A stretch of DNA of 64,000 bases, taken from positions 60,968,379 through 61,032,378 of the forward strand of contig CM054182.1 of assembly GCA_028829895.1 (NCBI GenBank), given 5' to 3'. Each line of letters starts with the position of its first letter. The stretch's first letter is position 1. Below the pieces are notes generated by a model. It saw nothing but the letters and a program-made list of their open reading frames with translations. It did no database searches and had not been told where the DNA came from. Made by a program: the position numbers and the translations under genes. The DNA comes from Sinotaia quadrata (taxonomy: Eukaryota; Mollusca; Gastropoda; Architaenioglossa; Viviparidae). Shown one piece after another: positions 38,667 to 51,973 of this stretch.

Positions 38667-38714
38667 ATGGGTGGCATTGTTTTCAAATTCTGCATTGCAC
38701 TACTGACAGTTCTG
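38667..38714 (+). CDS. G4 exon 1: signal peptide
   Basis: 16 codons, preceded by CATTGTAG|AACAC and followed by GTAAGA, phase 0. The G5 counterpart begins with the same MGGIV and has the same acceptor arrangement. Confidence 0.8.
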
Positions 38715-41700
38715 GTAAGATAAAAATTACAGTACTTTTATTTTTCAATAAATTCATTCATTGGACTTAAAACTGTTGCAATGTATCCTTTATTTGGCTT
38801 ACTAACATTATTGGTATGTTATAATTTAAATAATTTTCTTAACTGGATGTGAATTGTGATTGAATGAGCTTATGTCTCAATGTAGTAAAACTCACTACCT
38901 GCCCTTCAAATTCACTAGTTTTTGTCAAAATTCTCACTATTCAGTAGTGGCTGGCAGGTCTGTTGTTAGAAGGAGCAAGCGATAGTCTTATTCTATCAAT
39001 CTGATTTATCTCTATAAGTATAAAACATGCTAATGATTAATTGTGTGCCCTTATTTATCATAATATGGGATTAACATTTCTTAGGATTAATTTATAATTA
39101 ACTACACTCTTCAAATGCAAGTTGAAGCATACCTCAATCAAGAGTTAGTGAACTGGTGTTCATAGTTCCTCTTCAAGTGTTTCTAGGTACTATATCCAAT
39201 CCTGTTAGTTTTTAATATAATCATCACACTTTTCACAGTCTTCTGGAGTTTAAAAAAATATTCATCTAATGTGCTAGTTATCTTATACTGTTGTGGTTAT
39301 ATAAATTGCATGTATTGATGTAACCACCACCTATAAACATTTGCACTATGCAATTGGCCTGACTGTTTTTAAAAACTATAATTAATTTAGTAAGTAAATG
39401 TAACAACTAACGAATAATATTTCTGACACCAACACTACCAAAGTCAGTTTGTATAATCACTTTCAGTTCAACAGAAATACACCAATTAATTTATTCTAAT
39501 TCAGAATGCAAATAGGTCATTGTGACTGTTCATATTTGGAATGTTATGTTGTCCAGAGTCCATTCTGAGTTCATGACAAACGATTTTGTATTTTTTTTAA
39601 AGATGAGCAATGATGAAAACTTGGAAGCAATTATGCCTATGATTAGCTGATCAAGGGACATCATTTACTTTGAGATGTTATCTGTTGTTGCTTTAAGTAT
39701 AATAAAAGATGACAGTTTCACTGGTCATGAGCATAAGTTAATAAAATGTTTAATTATGGTTATGGTTTTTTTGTAGGGTTCTCATGGTTTGAAAAATTAA
39801 GACAGACTTGTGTGCACATTAGAAAAGTAACAGCATACTACAGGAAAATATGTGCAAGATGTTTAACAAGGGTGAAAAGTCTGTCAATGATGATTGACAG
39901 TTTCTTAAATTTTTGCATTCAACAGTCTCCTGCTTTGGAGCTGACATTGCTCATGCTATGTTCATTTCAAGAACCTTGTGCTAGAGAACTTTCCCTTTGG
40001 TACATATTGAAATTGGAGCTGTGTATTTTTTAAAATTACGATCATTAACTTTTTAAAAAAGTCTGAGTAGCAGCAATATTGTCAAAGGTTATCAGTCATC
40101 AGTCTTTCCAAAGGAAAATATAAATCACTGTTTGCAGATGCTATTTAACAAACCATTATTTCAGTTATTATTGTAAAATTATTATTGTTATAAATATATA
40201 GTTGTGCACATGGTAATTTTGACAGAAGGATTGTATATGTTTGGGTTGTGTTATTTTTTTTACAAAACAGAAAGCATTTAAATATTGTAAATAAAATAAT
40301 AATGAAATTTCATTAATAAGAAAAAAGTATTTGAAGACAGTAAATATTTATATGCATGCATGAAACAGATTACTGAAGGTGCATGTATTTAACTTGAAAT
40401 AATTACAAATATTGATTATCTTTTCAATAGGTTGGAATAAAGAACACACAGGGTGAACTTCAGCATCTTCCAGAACTCTGTCAGCCCTCACGTTGGATCA
40501 GTGATCATGAGTGCCCTGATGTTCATGATGAGAGAGAATATCAACGGCTTACAGCTGAATGCTGTGGAAGTCACCCAAGTACAGGTTTTCACTGCCAAGA
40601 ACAGATGATTAATGGTGAACCACATATTGTTGTCGCATGTCTTCCCAGTGTCATGCCTTCACCAGGTATTTTGGAAACATTAGCACTAAAATAAAACTTT
40701 ATAAACTGAAGTAAATATTAATTAGTAAAACAATAGCTTTAGACTTCTTACTCAAATATATTAAATGTTAATGAATATATAAGCAGACCTGCCTACCGTC
40801 TGCTTTAAGCAGAAGAATCTCCCGCTCTTCCGCTTTCATTTTAATTTTCCATTTTTTTTCCACAATCAGTTATGACAGGACGAAAAACCTGCTTGTTTGT
40901 ATACAATCACCCGCTCTGTTCTTGGCCAGCCGGTTGGTTAAGACACAGTCGTCTGCTAAGAGCTCTACAACGTACAAGTCTATTTTAACATTTCCGGAAT
41001 CTTATTCGTCGGCCTTTATTAATTTTAGTTGACAAAACACAATTTTGCTAATACTTTTTTTATGTCTAGAAGTCAGGGCTTGGTGGGATAAGCACAATTT
41101 GGTGCATAACGTTCCTACTGCCCTTTTGACTGATAGACAAAGTTTGCATTTTCAAAATGGCGGCCAAATAGCAATAGTACATGCACAACACCATGTCATT
41201 TTGACAGTTACGAAATATTTACTTTAATAAATGATATCCAGCTTACATGTAAGACAATTTATGCAGTATTCTTCGTAAATTAACCGTCTGAAACGAGCTA
41301 CTTTGACGAATTATATTGCATTGCTAGGAAAAAGGTTGGCGTTTTCAATAGCGGTATGTTTGAAACTGCATAGCGGTTCAAATAATCATTTTTCTGGAAT
41401 CCGTTGTAATTATTCTAATATAATATGTAAGGCTTCAAAAATTTTTCTTTAAAAAAGTGACATAAGTTTTAAAACAAAAAGTCATCGGCAATAAAGGAAT
41501 GATCCTGAGTCAAATTTGTTTGATTGTAATATACGGAATTGTGAACATTTACTCGAATTTTTAATTTTAATCATTTCTGCAAAAACAATTTAGAAACATA
41601 TATATATATATATATATATATGTATTTGTAAATTTGCAGTTGATATTTTGTGATTATACAGTAAACACATTATAATAATAGTATTTTAGAAGGCATGATA

Positions 41701-44700
41701 ATAAATACACATACATGAAGACAAAGAAATGCATAAGACATTAAAAAAATAATAATCATATCCAATTCTTAATTAACAAAGAATGCTCATTGAAGAATAA
41801 TGTCTTTTTAATAATATTTTAAATTTTACAGGAATACTTTCACTGTTTTTTCTCTAGTCTAATGGACATGCCTAAATTTAGGAAAATATGGATGTTTTAT
41901 ATATTTAAATAATTTATAAAATAAAATTTAAACCATATATTCTAAAACTAACAACTGATATTGCTTTCTCAAAATAAAGACAATATATATTCCAAATATT
42001 ATTAATGTAGATTGATAAATATATTTTAAAAAAATTTTCCTTGCAGTATTCTGGTTGTGTAGAATTAGAAAATGAAAAGACTGTACAGTGAGGATGTAAA
42101 GGGTAGCATATTTAATTCTGTGTTGTTAAAAGAGTTAAATGACTAACAGCAGTCCAATGTGGTATGGATAGGGTATATTTATTAGAAAAATAAATAAACA
42201 ACTTTGAACACAGTTTTCAAGTTCTGTAGTCTTTATTTTACTTTAAATGTGTTTTTCTCAAAATGACTTTTTTCCTCCATTGAACTAGATGCTAAGGCCC
42301 CTTTAGAATAGTTCATTAGTTGTAATTATTCCATGTCCCTGAAATTTGGTACTGTAGTTCCTCATACATACAGTTAAAAGGTTGTGAATGGATAAAAGCC
42401 TGTATGCTTTATGTTTGTTTTTTTAAATATTTTTTAAAAATTCTATGTGTACTCCCAAAAATATATTTTAGATGGGTACAATAAAAAAAACAAAACATAA
42501 CGTTTTTTCTTAAAATTTTTTAACAGGCATGTGCTCCTTTTTGTGGCTTGTCCAGTAGATAATATAAAAGCAAAATATATATTTTAAAAATAGTTTGTAC
42601 ATAACCTTTGTCTAGACAATGCCACAATAGTCTTTCACAACAATATCATAAGTTTATTGTTCACAATAGAATTGTCAATTTTTCACACGCTCCTCTAACA
42701 TGACGTAGAATGTTCCATGAGCAACTGTTCTCTCTGAGACTAATCAGGGTGCTCCTTTGCCGTATTAGTTCCCTCAAGCAGAACAACATAGCAATTTCTA
42801 TAACTTCCTTGTACTAGAAATTCCACATTGTAGTCAAGCATACTTTGCCACCATACATTAAGAGAGTGCAGTGTATCCTTGCACATACACACTGGGTAGA
42901 TACTTCTCTCAAATCTACCATGGTGACAGAGGTTTATAAATCAATAAACCAGGAAATTCTAGAAATTCCAAAGATTCTAGAATTTAAAAAAGGCTGCTTC
43001 TTCCTTATAAAATATAATCAGGGAACAAATGCTAAGTTTTCCAGTTTATTCATCCCTAACTCTTCTTTCTTACATTCAAGTCTCAACTTACAGTTTCATG
43101 CAACAGTATTTATTAGCCCAATACATGCATACAGCATAGTAAATACAACATAATAGTTTATGAACATATTCACTAGAAACAATGTCATGTGTGTAACATA
43201 CAAGCATCATAATTCACAATTGCAGCAGTAATAGCCTATTCACATAATACATCTCTACATATAATGCAAGAATAATATATCACTAGCAAATGCATGTAAT
43301 ATTTTTAAGTCCATTTTCTCTCAATCAATCAGTTAACTCTAATTAAGCTAATGACTGCCTTTCATGACTGGACATTTGCCACACCAAATTTAAAGTGATT
43401 AGAAAATACTATTCTTTTCAACAGGTAAACTTTGATCTCAGCCCATTGGCTGGTCTCATTCTTGTAAATCTTAACCATTAAATAATATAAACTACTTATC
43501 CACATAAGACCGGTTTAGATTACATCAGCAAGTTTCTAGCACATTCTTTGCCTGAGTTGTTTACTCCAACTCTGACACTTACAAAAAATACCATCATAAA
43601 TAGTCCCCAAGATTGGGTCACATTGACATTTAACAATTTATATAACAATTAAGTTAGAAATTGGGATAAGCAAATTTACTCTGCCACAATTTAATTGGGT
43701 GAGAGTAAACTGTCAGGTTTGATGTCATCAGTATTAAACACTTAGTTCCACACATTACAGTTATATATTATTATTTTGTTTAATGTTATACCTTTTTAAA
43801 TCTTTACCAAATATTTCCATATAGTGGTAGAATAATATTACTAAGTTCCATATTCACTGAACCCAGATTAATCAGAAATTCTATGTGTATATGTTGCAGG
43901 CATTTTTATATATTTAAATGAAATCAGATATCCACATCAGCCTTTACCTAATGTGACCATGGAGTTCCATCCATGCCCACCAGAATCGTACGAACCAAGA
44001 CCAAAGGCCAGTTATCTATGCAGGTACATGTTTCATTTTAATCCTAACAGCATTTGTGAAATTTTGACATAATCATTTCAAGTTTGCTTCTATAAGCATA
44101 AAAAATTTGAACAAGTTTGCAAATCTTAAATACCAAATCAGTAATTAAAAAGATATCTTCACCCCTTTGATGAATATTTCCAATTTAATGCTGTGTATGT
44201 GTGTGCATATATATCTTTGTTATGTCATTTTAAAATTATCAGTACTGAGTAGTATACAATAATTAAGTTGATTTTTAAAAAAGCACAAAATCAGTTTCTA
44301 ATTTACAAAGCAATAATTTGATGTATATTTAATTAGCAGTTCTAAAGTAAGTTAAATAGTCTTTGCACAGATTTAATAATAATATTAATAATAGTTACAA
44401 AATACAACTATACATGCCTCAAGTGTAAATTGAAATTAAAATTGTTTCTTGTAGTTTACTACTAATAAAAAGTCAGCAAGTATACCAATAATAAAATGCA
44501 CTGTCTTTGATTTACAGAAAAAATTAAAATTATCTATTTTACAGAATGGAAAGTTTAAGAAATTTTTTAAAAATAGTACTCAGTAATAGTAGAAATCAAA
44601 AGTACATATATAGTAGTACTTAACACTTATCTAGAAGGACAGGTTATATCTAATAATCTATATTTCTGATTTGCACTCTAATCAGGGAGATTTATAAACA

Positions 44701-47700
44701 TAAGAGATATTGGTTTAATTTTATTATTTCTATTGAACATTAAAGCCAGACAAAAGTCAAATGAATTTTTAATTTCTTGAGAGATTATAACAAGAAATTG
44801 AGCGTAATTTGCATATGTTGATAGTAATCAATCAATTTTTTTTTCTAAATGACTGGAATAAAGATAAGTTTCCTTGTATAATCATTAATACAGTATATTA
44901 TACAAATTTCCATGTAGTTAAATTGCAGTACTTTTTGTAATTTAAAGTTGTGCATAATATTTAATTATTTACTTTAAAAATTAAACTTTGTTTGTATTGG
45001 CTGCTTTATTTATATATTTTATTAAGTTGTAATCTTATTATTAATATTTATTTGTACCTCATCACAAAATGTCAATGTATTCATTATATCATTCTCCTAT
45101 AAACATAATAAGAATATGACAAAACTAAAAATCCAAATATTGCTTTAAAAAAAAAAAGGAAAAATGTTTATGTAGCAAAAGTTAGTTAGGTAGACTGAAC
45201 TACCTAGATCTACATTCTAAGTAATAAATCTATTTTCTAAATAAGCATTCATATATTATAGTTTACTCAGAAAGGTTAATCATGATTGTTGCTAGACTTG
45301 AAGATAAATCTATCATCTGCTTCCATTGAAACTGACTTGCAACCCATGTTGTCAGTGTGTTAGAATGTATCCTTCTGAATCACTTTCACTTTCTGTTTCA
45401 TTAGATTCAGTTGATAAAGAGCTATTTAATTTTTATAATCGATTCAAGATATCTCGTTATCACTAACACCTTCACCTAATACATTCTGCTTGTCACTACC
45501 ATTTCTACCACTCATTTGACTTTGTGAACTTATGCATTTCCTCAGAGGCCTGAACCCCTTATGTAAGTAAAATCCATAAAGGAAAATATATTTTAATTCA
45601 CAAAGTGCATTTTCGTTCTTTCACAACAAAATGACTAGGTTCTATCGAAATAATAAAAATGTTTAAAATTTTACGAAAAATCCTTTATTAGTACATTTAC
45701 TTTGGGGGTTGACAGGGGAAATGACACTTATTAAAGGTGAATTCAGCTAATTTTTTTTTTAAACTGGTATTTCTTTTAATTTTTTCATAAAATACTGTTT
45801 TATATATATATTTAAAAAATTAAATCAACATCCAGTTATTTATTATTTTAATTGACATGATTCTTATAATTTTGTTGATAAGTCATGAGATCATTACTGC
45901 TGTTGTAGAAAGAATGAATGGTTTACAGAATAGTTTAAATAATTTAAAGAAACTATACTTAAAGCCTTTCTACTTAATTTTGATTCTAAATAAATTTGCA
46001 TTGAAATTTTCATGCAGATATCCTCACTGTAGCGAGAAAAAACAGATTTGTTCTATTCAATATGGGAAATTTGAAATATTTTCTGGAAATGCAAGCCATG
46101 ACAGGACATGCTTGTGTGATTGGGCAAATGGATGGAAACCCATGCATAGTATTTCACAGGAATGTACAGATCCAGCAGGGTTCCATTCCCATATGATGTG
46201 TTATTGTCGACAATCCAGGTGCCCTCCTGGACAAAAACTCGGGAAAGGTTAGTTTTATGCTCTAAATAAAAATACATATGATTAAATCATGTAGATTGTT
46301 GATATGTTTATCTGGACTTTTAAGCCAATCAGCAACAAAATTCACACTGATGTGATATTAATTTGTGTTGTGTCAGCCACCATGAACTTAGGGGTCACTT
46401 TTTGTTGGAAAGCTATAGAAAGCTAGTGCTTAAAACTGCAGCGTTTACTTTGTTTCAGGTTGGCATGTGTTATATAAATGTTAGGATAAAGCATAAATAT
46501 CTAATTGCTGGTTGGCAATAGCATGAATTAAAATAATAAGACAATAATAGTTTAGGTTTTCTTTATATAAACATTGTAATAAACTCCTGATTATTCATTA
46601 TTTAATTTTAGAATCAAATATAAATATGTAAAGTGTGCATACAATTGTGTCTATTAGTTAATGCATTATGTATTTATATAATAAATATATATGTATACAT
46701 AAATATATTTATATATGTCTATCTATGAACCTATCTGCTGCCTTCTTATCTCTATATATTTTTTTTTCCTACTGTCTTCCTACCTAAAAGCCTAGCTAGC
46801 TAAATAAATTTTGTATAATTTTTCTAGATTACCAGTGCTTTGTGGATCAGAATGCAAGTCATCTATATGACACATCAACCAAGTATGTTACATTATAAAT
46901 TTAACAAATGCTTTTGAAATACTACACTCATGTGCACACATAATTGAATTTCATGATCAGAACACAAGCAAACTGAAATACAATTAAGCACATTAATAAT
47001 AGTAGTAATAATAAAAGTGATTCAATAGAGTGTTTAATGAGAACTTCTCAAAATGATACTAAGTAAACAAACATAACACACAATCATTAATGGTTTGTGC
47101 TACATCAGTGTCTGAATGTATTTGTATTTTTCTAAATCATACTTGCAACCCTAGAGTATTGTAGCCAGGAATAACTGTCAATTATAACTCGCTGGTGAGA
47201 GAATACCAACAAGGGAGGGGTGGGTGGGTGAGTGGATGCTGGCAACCACTGTTAACATCTAATAAGTTCAGGTAAACAAAAGAGCTGACTTTATTTCTGT
47301 CTTTGTCATAATAAATAAATACTTTGGTTTTATTACTTTTAAAAATATAATTGAAGTTTTTATTAAAACATTTTACTTATCTTGTAAATCAGCCACGGCT
47401 ACCTTGTTTTTTATAAGTTTTTTTATTTGCATTTGAAGAGTTAATCTCTGCACAATACACCTCTACTCTAGCCCTGGTAACAATAAATTCATCCATGATT
47501 ACAGATTCACCAATTTGCTGCAGTGTGCTGGGCTATGATTGTTCTATGCAATTAGATAACTTTTTTTAAAAGACAAAAATATATTTGACTGCTTTATTGA
47601 TACTCATTGAAGTTGAAGTTTTCATTATTTAGATTTTTTAAAACTTGCTATAGAAGTCGGTGATGAATAAAAGACACCAAAGACTTAAACGAATGCAAAA

Positions 47701-50700
47701 TAAAAAAGAATGAACCTAAAACAAAGCTCGTGGAAACTAACCCATGATTCAATATCTAACAGGGACAGAGTACTTCTGTTCTCAGCAATCACAATTTGCA
47801 TCTAACCTGAAGCACTAGTCAAATTGATTGCCAGTAATTAAATTATTTTCAAAAAGTAGATTGAAAATCAAGATTTTCTATAAAAAACTATTGCTTTATG
47901 ATAACTTACTTGTTATTTTCTGAGCTCAAAAATGATATTTTTCCACTTGCATATTGCAAGCTTGCTAGTGGGATTTTCAAGGGTTGCATGCTTAGTTATT
48001 TTTTCTCTCCATTAGTTGGTGGGATGTTGTCTCTATTATTGTTTTTTCTGCATTTTATTAAACTACCTCAAATCTCAATCAGCCTTTAATAATTCATGTG
48101 ATTGTAAATATAAAAAATGTTAGGTATATGACTATGAGCCAACTTGGCTGTTATATATTGTACTTAAAATGGTTATGTTATTTACTTTTATTTATGTTTT
48201 TCACATTCAGTGCCATGATTGAATCAGATTCATTCATTCATCAATTTTGATAATACAACTGAAGGGAAACTGATTTGTCCAAACTTGCTTAATACAATTT
48301 TGTTCAGTTACTTCTTCATTTTATTTTAGTTTGATGTTGAGCTGAAACTGGGTGATAGTATCCTTCCTCTCTCTCTCGTTTTTTCCAGGAGGGTGGATTT
48401 CTGAAAATGGGATTTTACATACTTAATAAACTGTAGAAAACAGTAACTTTTTCTTTTGCAGTTTTTTCAAAATAGAGATTTAAATACTTTTAATTGTTTT
48501 ATGCTGTAGGACTGTTCTTTAGTGATGTTTTTACCTTTATTTGATGGATTCATATTTCTTTGGTTTCAGGCTTTCCACAACTAAAGTGTATCCACCAACA
48601 AGCCGTAAGTATTAATAATGACTACTGAATATAAAATAAAATAATGTTAGCCTTATCTTTCAATAAGATAGCATATACCATTATCAAAGCTATACTTTGC
48701 AGTAATTGGTATATGTAATTGACAAACAAAAAATAGGTCACTGTTTAAAATGGTACTTTTAAAATATTTTAAAATATTGACACCCTTCTGTATAATGAAG
48801 CCTACATGAATACATGCAAGTGTACCAGAAACGCTGTTTACATTTAAGGAAATAGTATAACCATGATTGTATTATTTATGTATGATGTGTTGAGTGTTCT
48901 TAAATCCCTTTTCACTATTCTTTTACAAATAAACAAAAATAATACCGCATTTTTTCACTAAAAACTTGATGGATATTGGAATTATGTAAAGTGTTATCAC
49001 TAGTATTTTCTGCAGGGTTTTATTTTTAAGAATTATATACACAGAGTTCTTGTGTCCTAACTTTACAGAAAAAATGGTGCTTTTTATGGAATTCACTTTA
49101 AAATTAGGACCTATGTTCCAAGGACTATTTTTTTAGAATGACTGGTTTATATTATTACTGAGATAATACAGTACAGCTAAGTGTACTGCCATATCAGTGG
49201 GTTTTTTTTTTTTACAGTAATTGAGGAGCTCACTTGCAAAAGGTAATAAGTCAGGTTTTTTTTGTGTGTAAAAACATAGTTATGCCCCTTGCCTTTTGAA
49301 TCTCTCATTTAAGCAATCAGAAGGTTCTTTGTTACTTTATTTTTGATAGAAAATATAGAGCAAACTGCAAAATGTACTAAGTCATTAAATCAAGCTTTAT
49401 CAAAATACTAAATCTAACTAAACCCAATCATATTTTTAACCTGAACAGTCAAGGCTTTCAGCTAACCAATCAGAGGAGAGCTTCAGTCTGTGTTTACTTC
49501 TGTAGTAGGCTGACATTGATGCTAGCTTCACTGAATTTGGTTAGAGAGCTAATGAAATCCCTTCACATGGATCAAAATGGAAGACAGTAGATTGAAAAGA
49601 AATATATAATAGAAACCAGAAAAGATGCATTGTTTACCAATTCAGAAGAGACAACACATTGTCATCGATTAAAATCCATCACCAACAAAATTAGCTGTCC
49701 CCGATTGCAAAAAGTTTTAAGTCAGCCATGCTCTTTCACAGGCACTAAGTCCTAATTTAATTATCATTATTTTTGTAATAAGAAATTCTATAATATTTTT
49801 TTATATATTAAATGCAATTTAACTTTCAGTTAGGAAATATGTAGTGACAAATTGTATTTGACATTGAAAATAATGTTATAACAAAAAAGTACATTTTCTG
49901 GAAATTGAATTTGAGCTGACTTTAGTACCTTTTGCAAGTGAGCTTCTCAGTTTTAGCGGTATGACAATATACACAATTTAAAATTAAAAATTTTTAAATA
50001 TATAATCAGAGCTGTTAACTGTTAACAAAACAAAATTGGTGTGCAATTCACTTTTGTAGTAATTCACACTTTCACTCTGCTTATACAAAATTCATAACTT
50101 ACAAAAATTCAGGTTCTGTACAGTAGTTTAAAGAGCTTTGAATTTGAAGATATAATTTCAAGATCTTTGAAAACTGTTCCACTTTTGAGGACATTTCGTA
50201 TTCCTTGAAACTTTTGAAATTTGTCATCAGGAATAATTACTTGTAAGTAAAAATTTAAAGTTAAATGCATGAAAGGAAATTTATTTGTTTTTCTCATTTC
50301 TGTGTGTGTGCATGCGTGCGTTTTTGTGCTAAGGGGAATAAAGCAGTACAGAAAGATTCCATTCAAATTTTGCTAGTTTTTATTTATACTTGATGATTTC
50401 TTTAATATTGTAAAATGTAGAGTTATGCAAGTTATTACTTCTGACAGTTTTAAAGGTATGAAAGTGTAAAATATTATGGAAATATTTTTCACAAATTAAA
50501 TATAGTAGTTAATGCAATTATTAGTTTCTAAAATTAGTGATAAATTGCAATTAAAAAATTAAAATTATCTCCCTTTGCTTTACAAACTTAAATAACTTTA
50601 AAATGCCACTATTTGATTACAGTACATTGTATAAGGAAAATGTAAATCAATATTTTAAAATATTACTGCTGATAATAGGCAGGGTTGTCTTTCAGTATTA

Positions 50701-51973
50701 TTAAATACTTTACAATAATTAGTTCTTGCATTTTTTCTTAATGAATCTGACAACTTTTTCATTATCCATATTAATTTATAATAAAAGTATATGTGTTTAT
50801 ATTATTTTTGAATGAATCAAACAGCATTTTAATGTTGCATTATTATTTATAGTAAAAGTACATTTGTGTTTATCAAGTTTCATGGGGATTGGTTGGTTTA
50901 ATGAAGACTGCTTGTACTTTCTTGGCAAGAATATATACCAAGTTACAGAGTTAAATTATCCTAATAATGCTACTTTTGATCTCCTGCTTCTAGTTATGAA
51001 TTTCTATAGAAAGAGATTTATAAACTATATGTGGTTGTTTATAATTATAATTACTTTTGAGACAAACTTATTTACAGCCTCTACACCAGTGGTTCCTAAA
51101 CTTTTGGAGGTCACTACCCCTTGTTTCCATGAACCTATTCCCAGTGGCTCCATGAAAAAGCATTATTCAGTTTTAATTTAAGTTTTCCTAACTTCTTTTA
51201 AATCATTTGGTTTCGGGCCAAGAGCTTTAGATAAAAACATAAGCATACTATTCTTAATGCTAAAATACATGACACTCCTGATGTGCAGTGCTGGTACAAC
51301 AAAGAATTAATGCAAGCCTTCCATGATCTGGTGAAGTATTATGTACAATTTGCTATCGCAGGGGTGTATGCAGCATCTATGCAGGCTAGAGGGAAAAGGC
51401 AGTACATAGGAGGGTGGCAAGCATCCTGCATAACACTCCCCTATTGGACTAGTCATGTGAATCATAATAAAGATCAACACACTTGGAGGAGCCCACCTCT
51501 CCTAACCCCATCCCTGCCACCCTCTTGCTTATTAGCACCCTGACATGTAATCCCACCCCCCCCCACCCCCACCACTTTGGGAATCACTGGTCTGGACCTT
51601 TAACATGGTGCCTGACTTCACAAATTATAATATCTCTTTTGCTAAGTCTGTAGCGCCTGCTTACTATTTTTTTTGGAAGTATCTTCTTCTTCTTAAATAT
51701 AATAGTGAACTGTTCACAAGTATATTTATTGTAATTTTCCAGTGGATTTCCTTGTTAGACTTAAAACTTTGATAATGTAAGCTATATTTGCATTTATTAT
51801 AAAATTTATAGCATTATTAGTTTGGAATACAAAAATATGCATAAATAGAATACAGTTCATATTGCTTTCCTTTCATTCCAGCACATTCGAAGGCATCTGC
51901 AGTGCGTGCCATGCATTGTTATATTGGCCTTACCGTGATACAGATTCTGTTATCACTATTATACTTTACTTAA
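38667..51973 (+). CDS. G4: TNFR-like surface protein with hydrophobic C terminus and no cytoplasmic tail
   Basis: Model: 38667-38714, 40431-40665, 43900-44023, 46018-46247, 46828-46882, 48570-48604, 51882-51973; phases agree throughout; 272 residues. Signal peptide MGGIVFKFCIALLTVL, N-terminal Cys module (LCQPSR..., ECCGSH, FHCQEQ, VACLP), TNFR-like domain with NVT and NAS glycosylation sites, short stalk LSTTKVYPPTS, and a last exon ending in YIGLTVIQILLSLLYFT and stop. Ending within the hydrophobic segment, after small residues (SKASA), is the layout of a GPI-anchor signal; a tail-less membrane helix or a soluble form are alternatives. The first four exons are supported by close matches in G5; the last three rest on phase and position, so confidence falls toward the 3' end. 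Confidence 0.7.
38715..40430. other. G4 intron 1; no gene recognised
   Basis: AT-rich and very poor in CpG. The open frame 39746-40033 has no recognisable domain. Confidence 0.5.
40431..40665 (+). CDS. G4 exon 2: N-terminal Cys module
   Basis: 235 nt, phase 0 to phase 1, the same length as G5 exon 2 (61564-61798) and about 70% identical in protein. Includes GELQHLPELCQPSR, AECCGSHPS and HIVVACLPS. Confidence 0.9.
40666..43899. other. G4 intron 2; candidate insertion
   Basis: 3.2 kb against 1.3 kb for the matching G5 intron, so it probably carries inserted sequence. A patch at about 40790-41350 is richer in GC and CpG than its surroundings. (TA)n near 41598-41621. No transposase recognised. 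Confidence 0.4.
43900..44023 (+). CDS. G4 exon 3: start of TNFR-like ectodomain
   Basis: 124 nt, phase 1 to phase 2. RYPHQPLPNVTMEFHPCP then EPRPKASYLCR. Almost the same as the G5 exon 63061-63184. One Cys pair position of G2/G3 (xxECxPC) is reduced to HPC here. Confidence 0.9.
44024..46017. other. G4 intron 3; possible old transposon debris
   Basis: AT-rich. On the minus strand near 45380-45540 a broken stretch rich in Ser/Glu/Asp (TESNETESESD) might be the acidic N terminus of a decayed DNA-transposon protein; evidence is weak. The open frame over exon 4 starts upstream in intron sequence. Confidence 0.35.
46018..46247 (+). CDS. G4 exon 4: TNFR-like Cys-rich domain
   Basis: 230 nt, phase 2 to phase 1. 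YPHCSEKKQICS, NASHDRTCLCDWANGWKP, then MMCYCRQSRCPPGQKLGKG. The CxCx3NG(W/F/Y)xP and final CPPGQKL are the clearest TNFR-like features of the family. Confidence 0.85.
46248..46827. other. G4 intron 4; no gene recognised
   Basis: AT-rich, including TA-rich tracts near 46670-46710. Confidence 0.5.
46828..46882 (+). CDS. G4 exon 5: membrane-proximal exon
   Basis: 55 nt, phase 1 to phase 2, between TTTCTAG and GTATGT. DYQCFVDQNASHLYDTST, with one Cys and one Asn-glycosylation site. Matches G2 exon 4. Confidence 0.6.
46883..48569. other. G4 intron 5; no gene recognised
   Basis: AT-rich. The open frame 47898-48089 is not supported. Confidence 0.5.
48570..48604 (+). CDS. G4 exon 6: short stalk
   Basis: 35 nt, phase 2 to phase 1, acceptor TTTCAG and donor GTAAGT. 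Encodes LSTTKVYPPTS. Small, but both splice sites are strong and phases fit. Confidence 0.5.
49223..49950. mobile_element. 728-bp element with ~35-bp terminal inverted repeats
   Basis: GAGGAGCTCACTTGCAAAAG at 49223 is matched by the complement ending at 49950 (CTTTTGCAAGTGAGCTTCTC, imperfect at two positions). The arms continue into AAGTCAG/CTGACTT. No transposase frame inside; ends suit a non-autonomous DNA element. Target duplication not resolved. Confidence 0.7.
51087..51589. mobile_element. Non-autonomous hAT-like element (about 500 bp)
   Basis: Begins CAGTGGTTCCTAAACTTTTG and ends CCACTTTGGGAATCACTG, imperfect inverted repeats of the CAGTGGTTCTCAAAC type known from hAT/Charlie elements. 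Flanking octamers CTCTACAC and GTCTGGAC agree at 5 of 8 positions, so the duplication is decayed or the edges are slightly off. The frame at 51283-51543 is non-conserved filler. Confidence 0.65.
51882..51973 (+). CDS. G4 terminal exon: hydrophobic C terminus
   Basis: 92 nt, phase 1 in after CATTCCAG, stop TAA 51971-51973. Encodes PHSKASAVRAMHC followed by YIGLTVIQILLSLLYFT. Shorter than the 152-nt last exons of G2 and G3, and no charged tail follows the helix. Confidence 0.55.

Larger units (their letters stand above)
48605..51881. other. G4 last intron, with two inserted DNA elements
   Basis: Holds the inverted-repeat element 49223-49950 and the hAT-like element 51087-51589. Open frames here belong to those elements or are unsupported. 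Confidence 0.5.

Noticed and set aside
39746..40033. 95-residue open frame in G4 intron 1
   Set aside because: No domain, no splice sites in phase, no counterpart in G5.
42845..43153. 102-residue frame in G4 intron 2
   Set aside because: No recognisable domain; could be part of an unidentified insertion, but nothing supports a gene.
45857..46017. Upstream extension of the G4 exon 4 frame
   Set aside because: Lies before the CATGCAG acceptor; low-complexity Leu/Asn/Lys translation of intron sequence.
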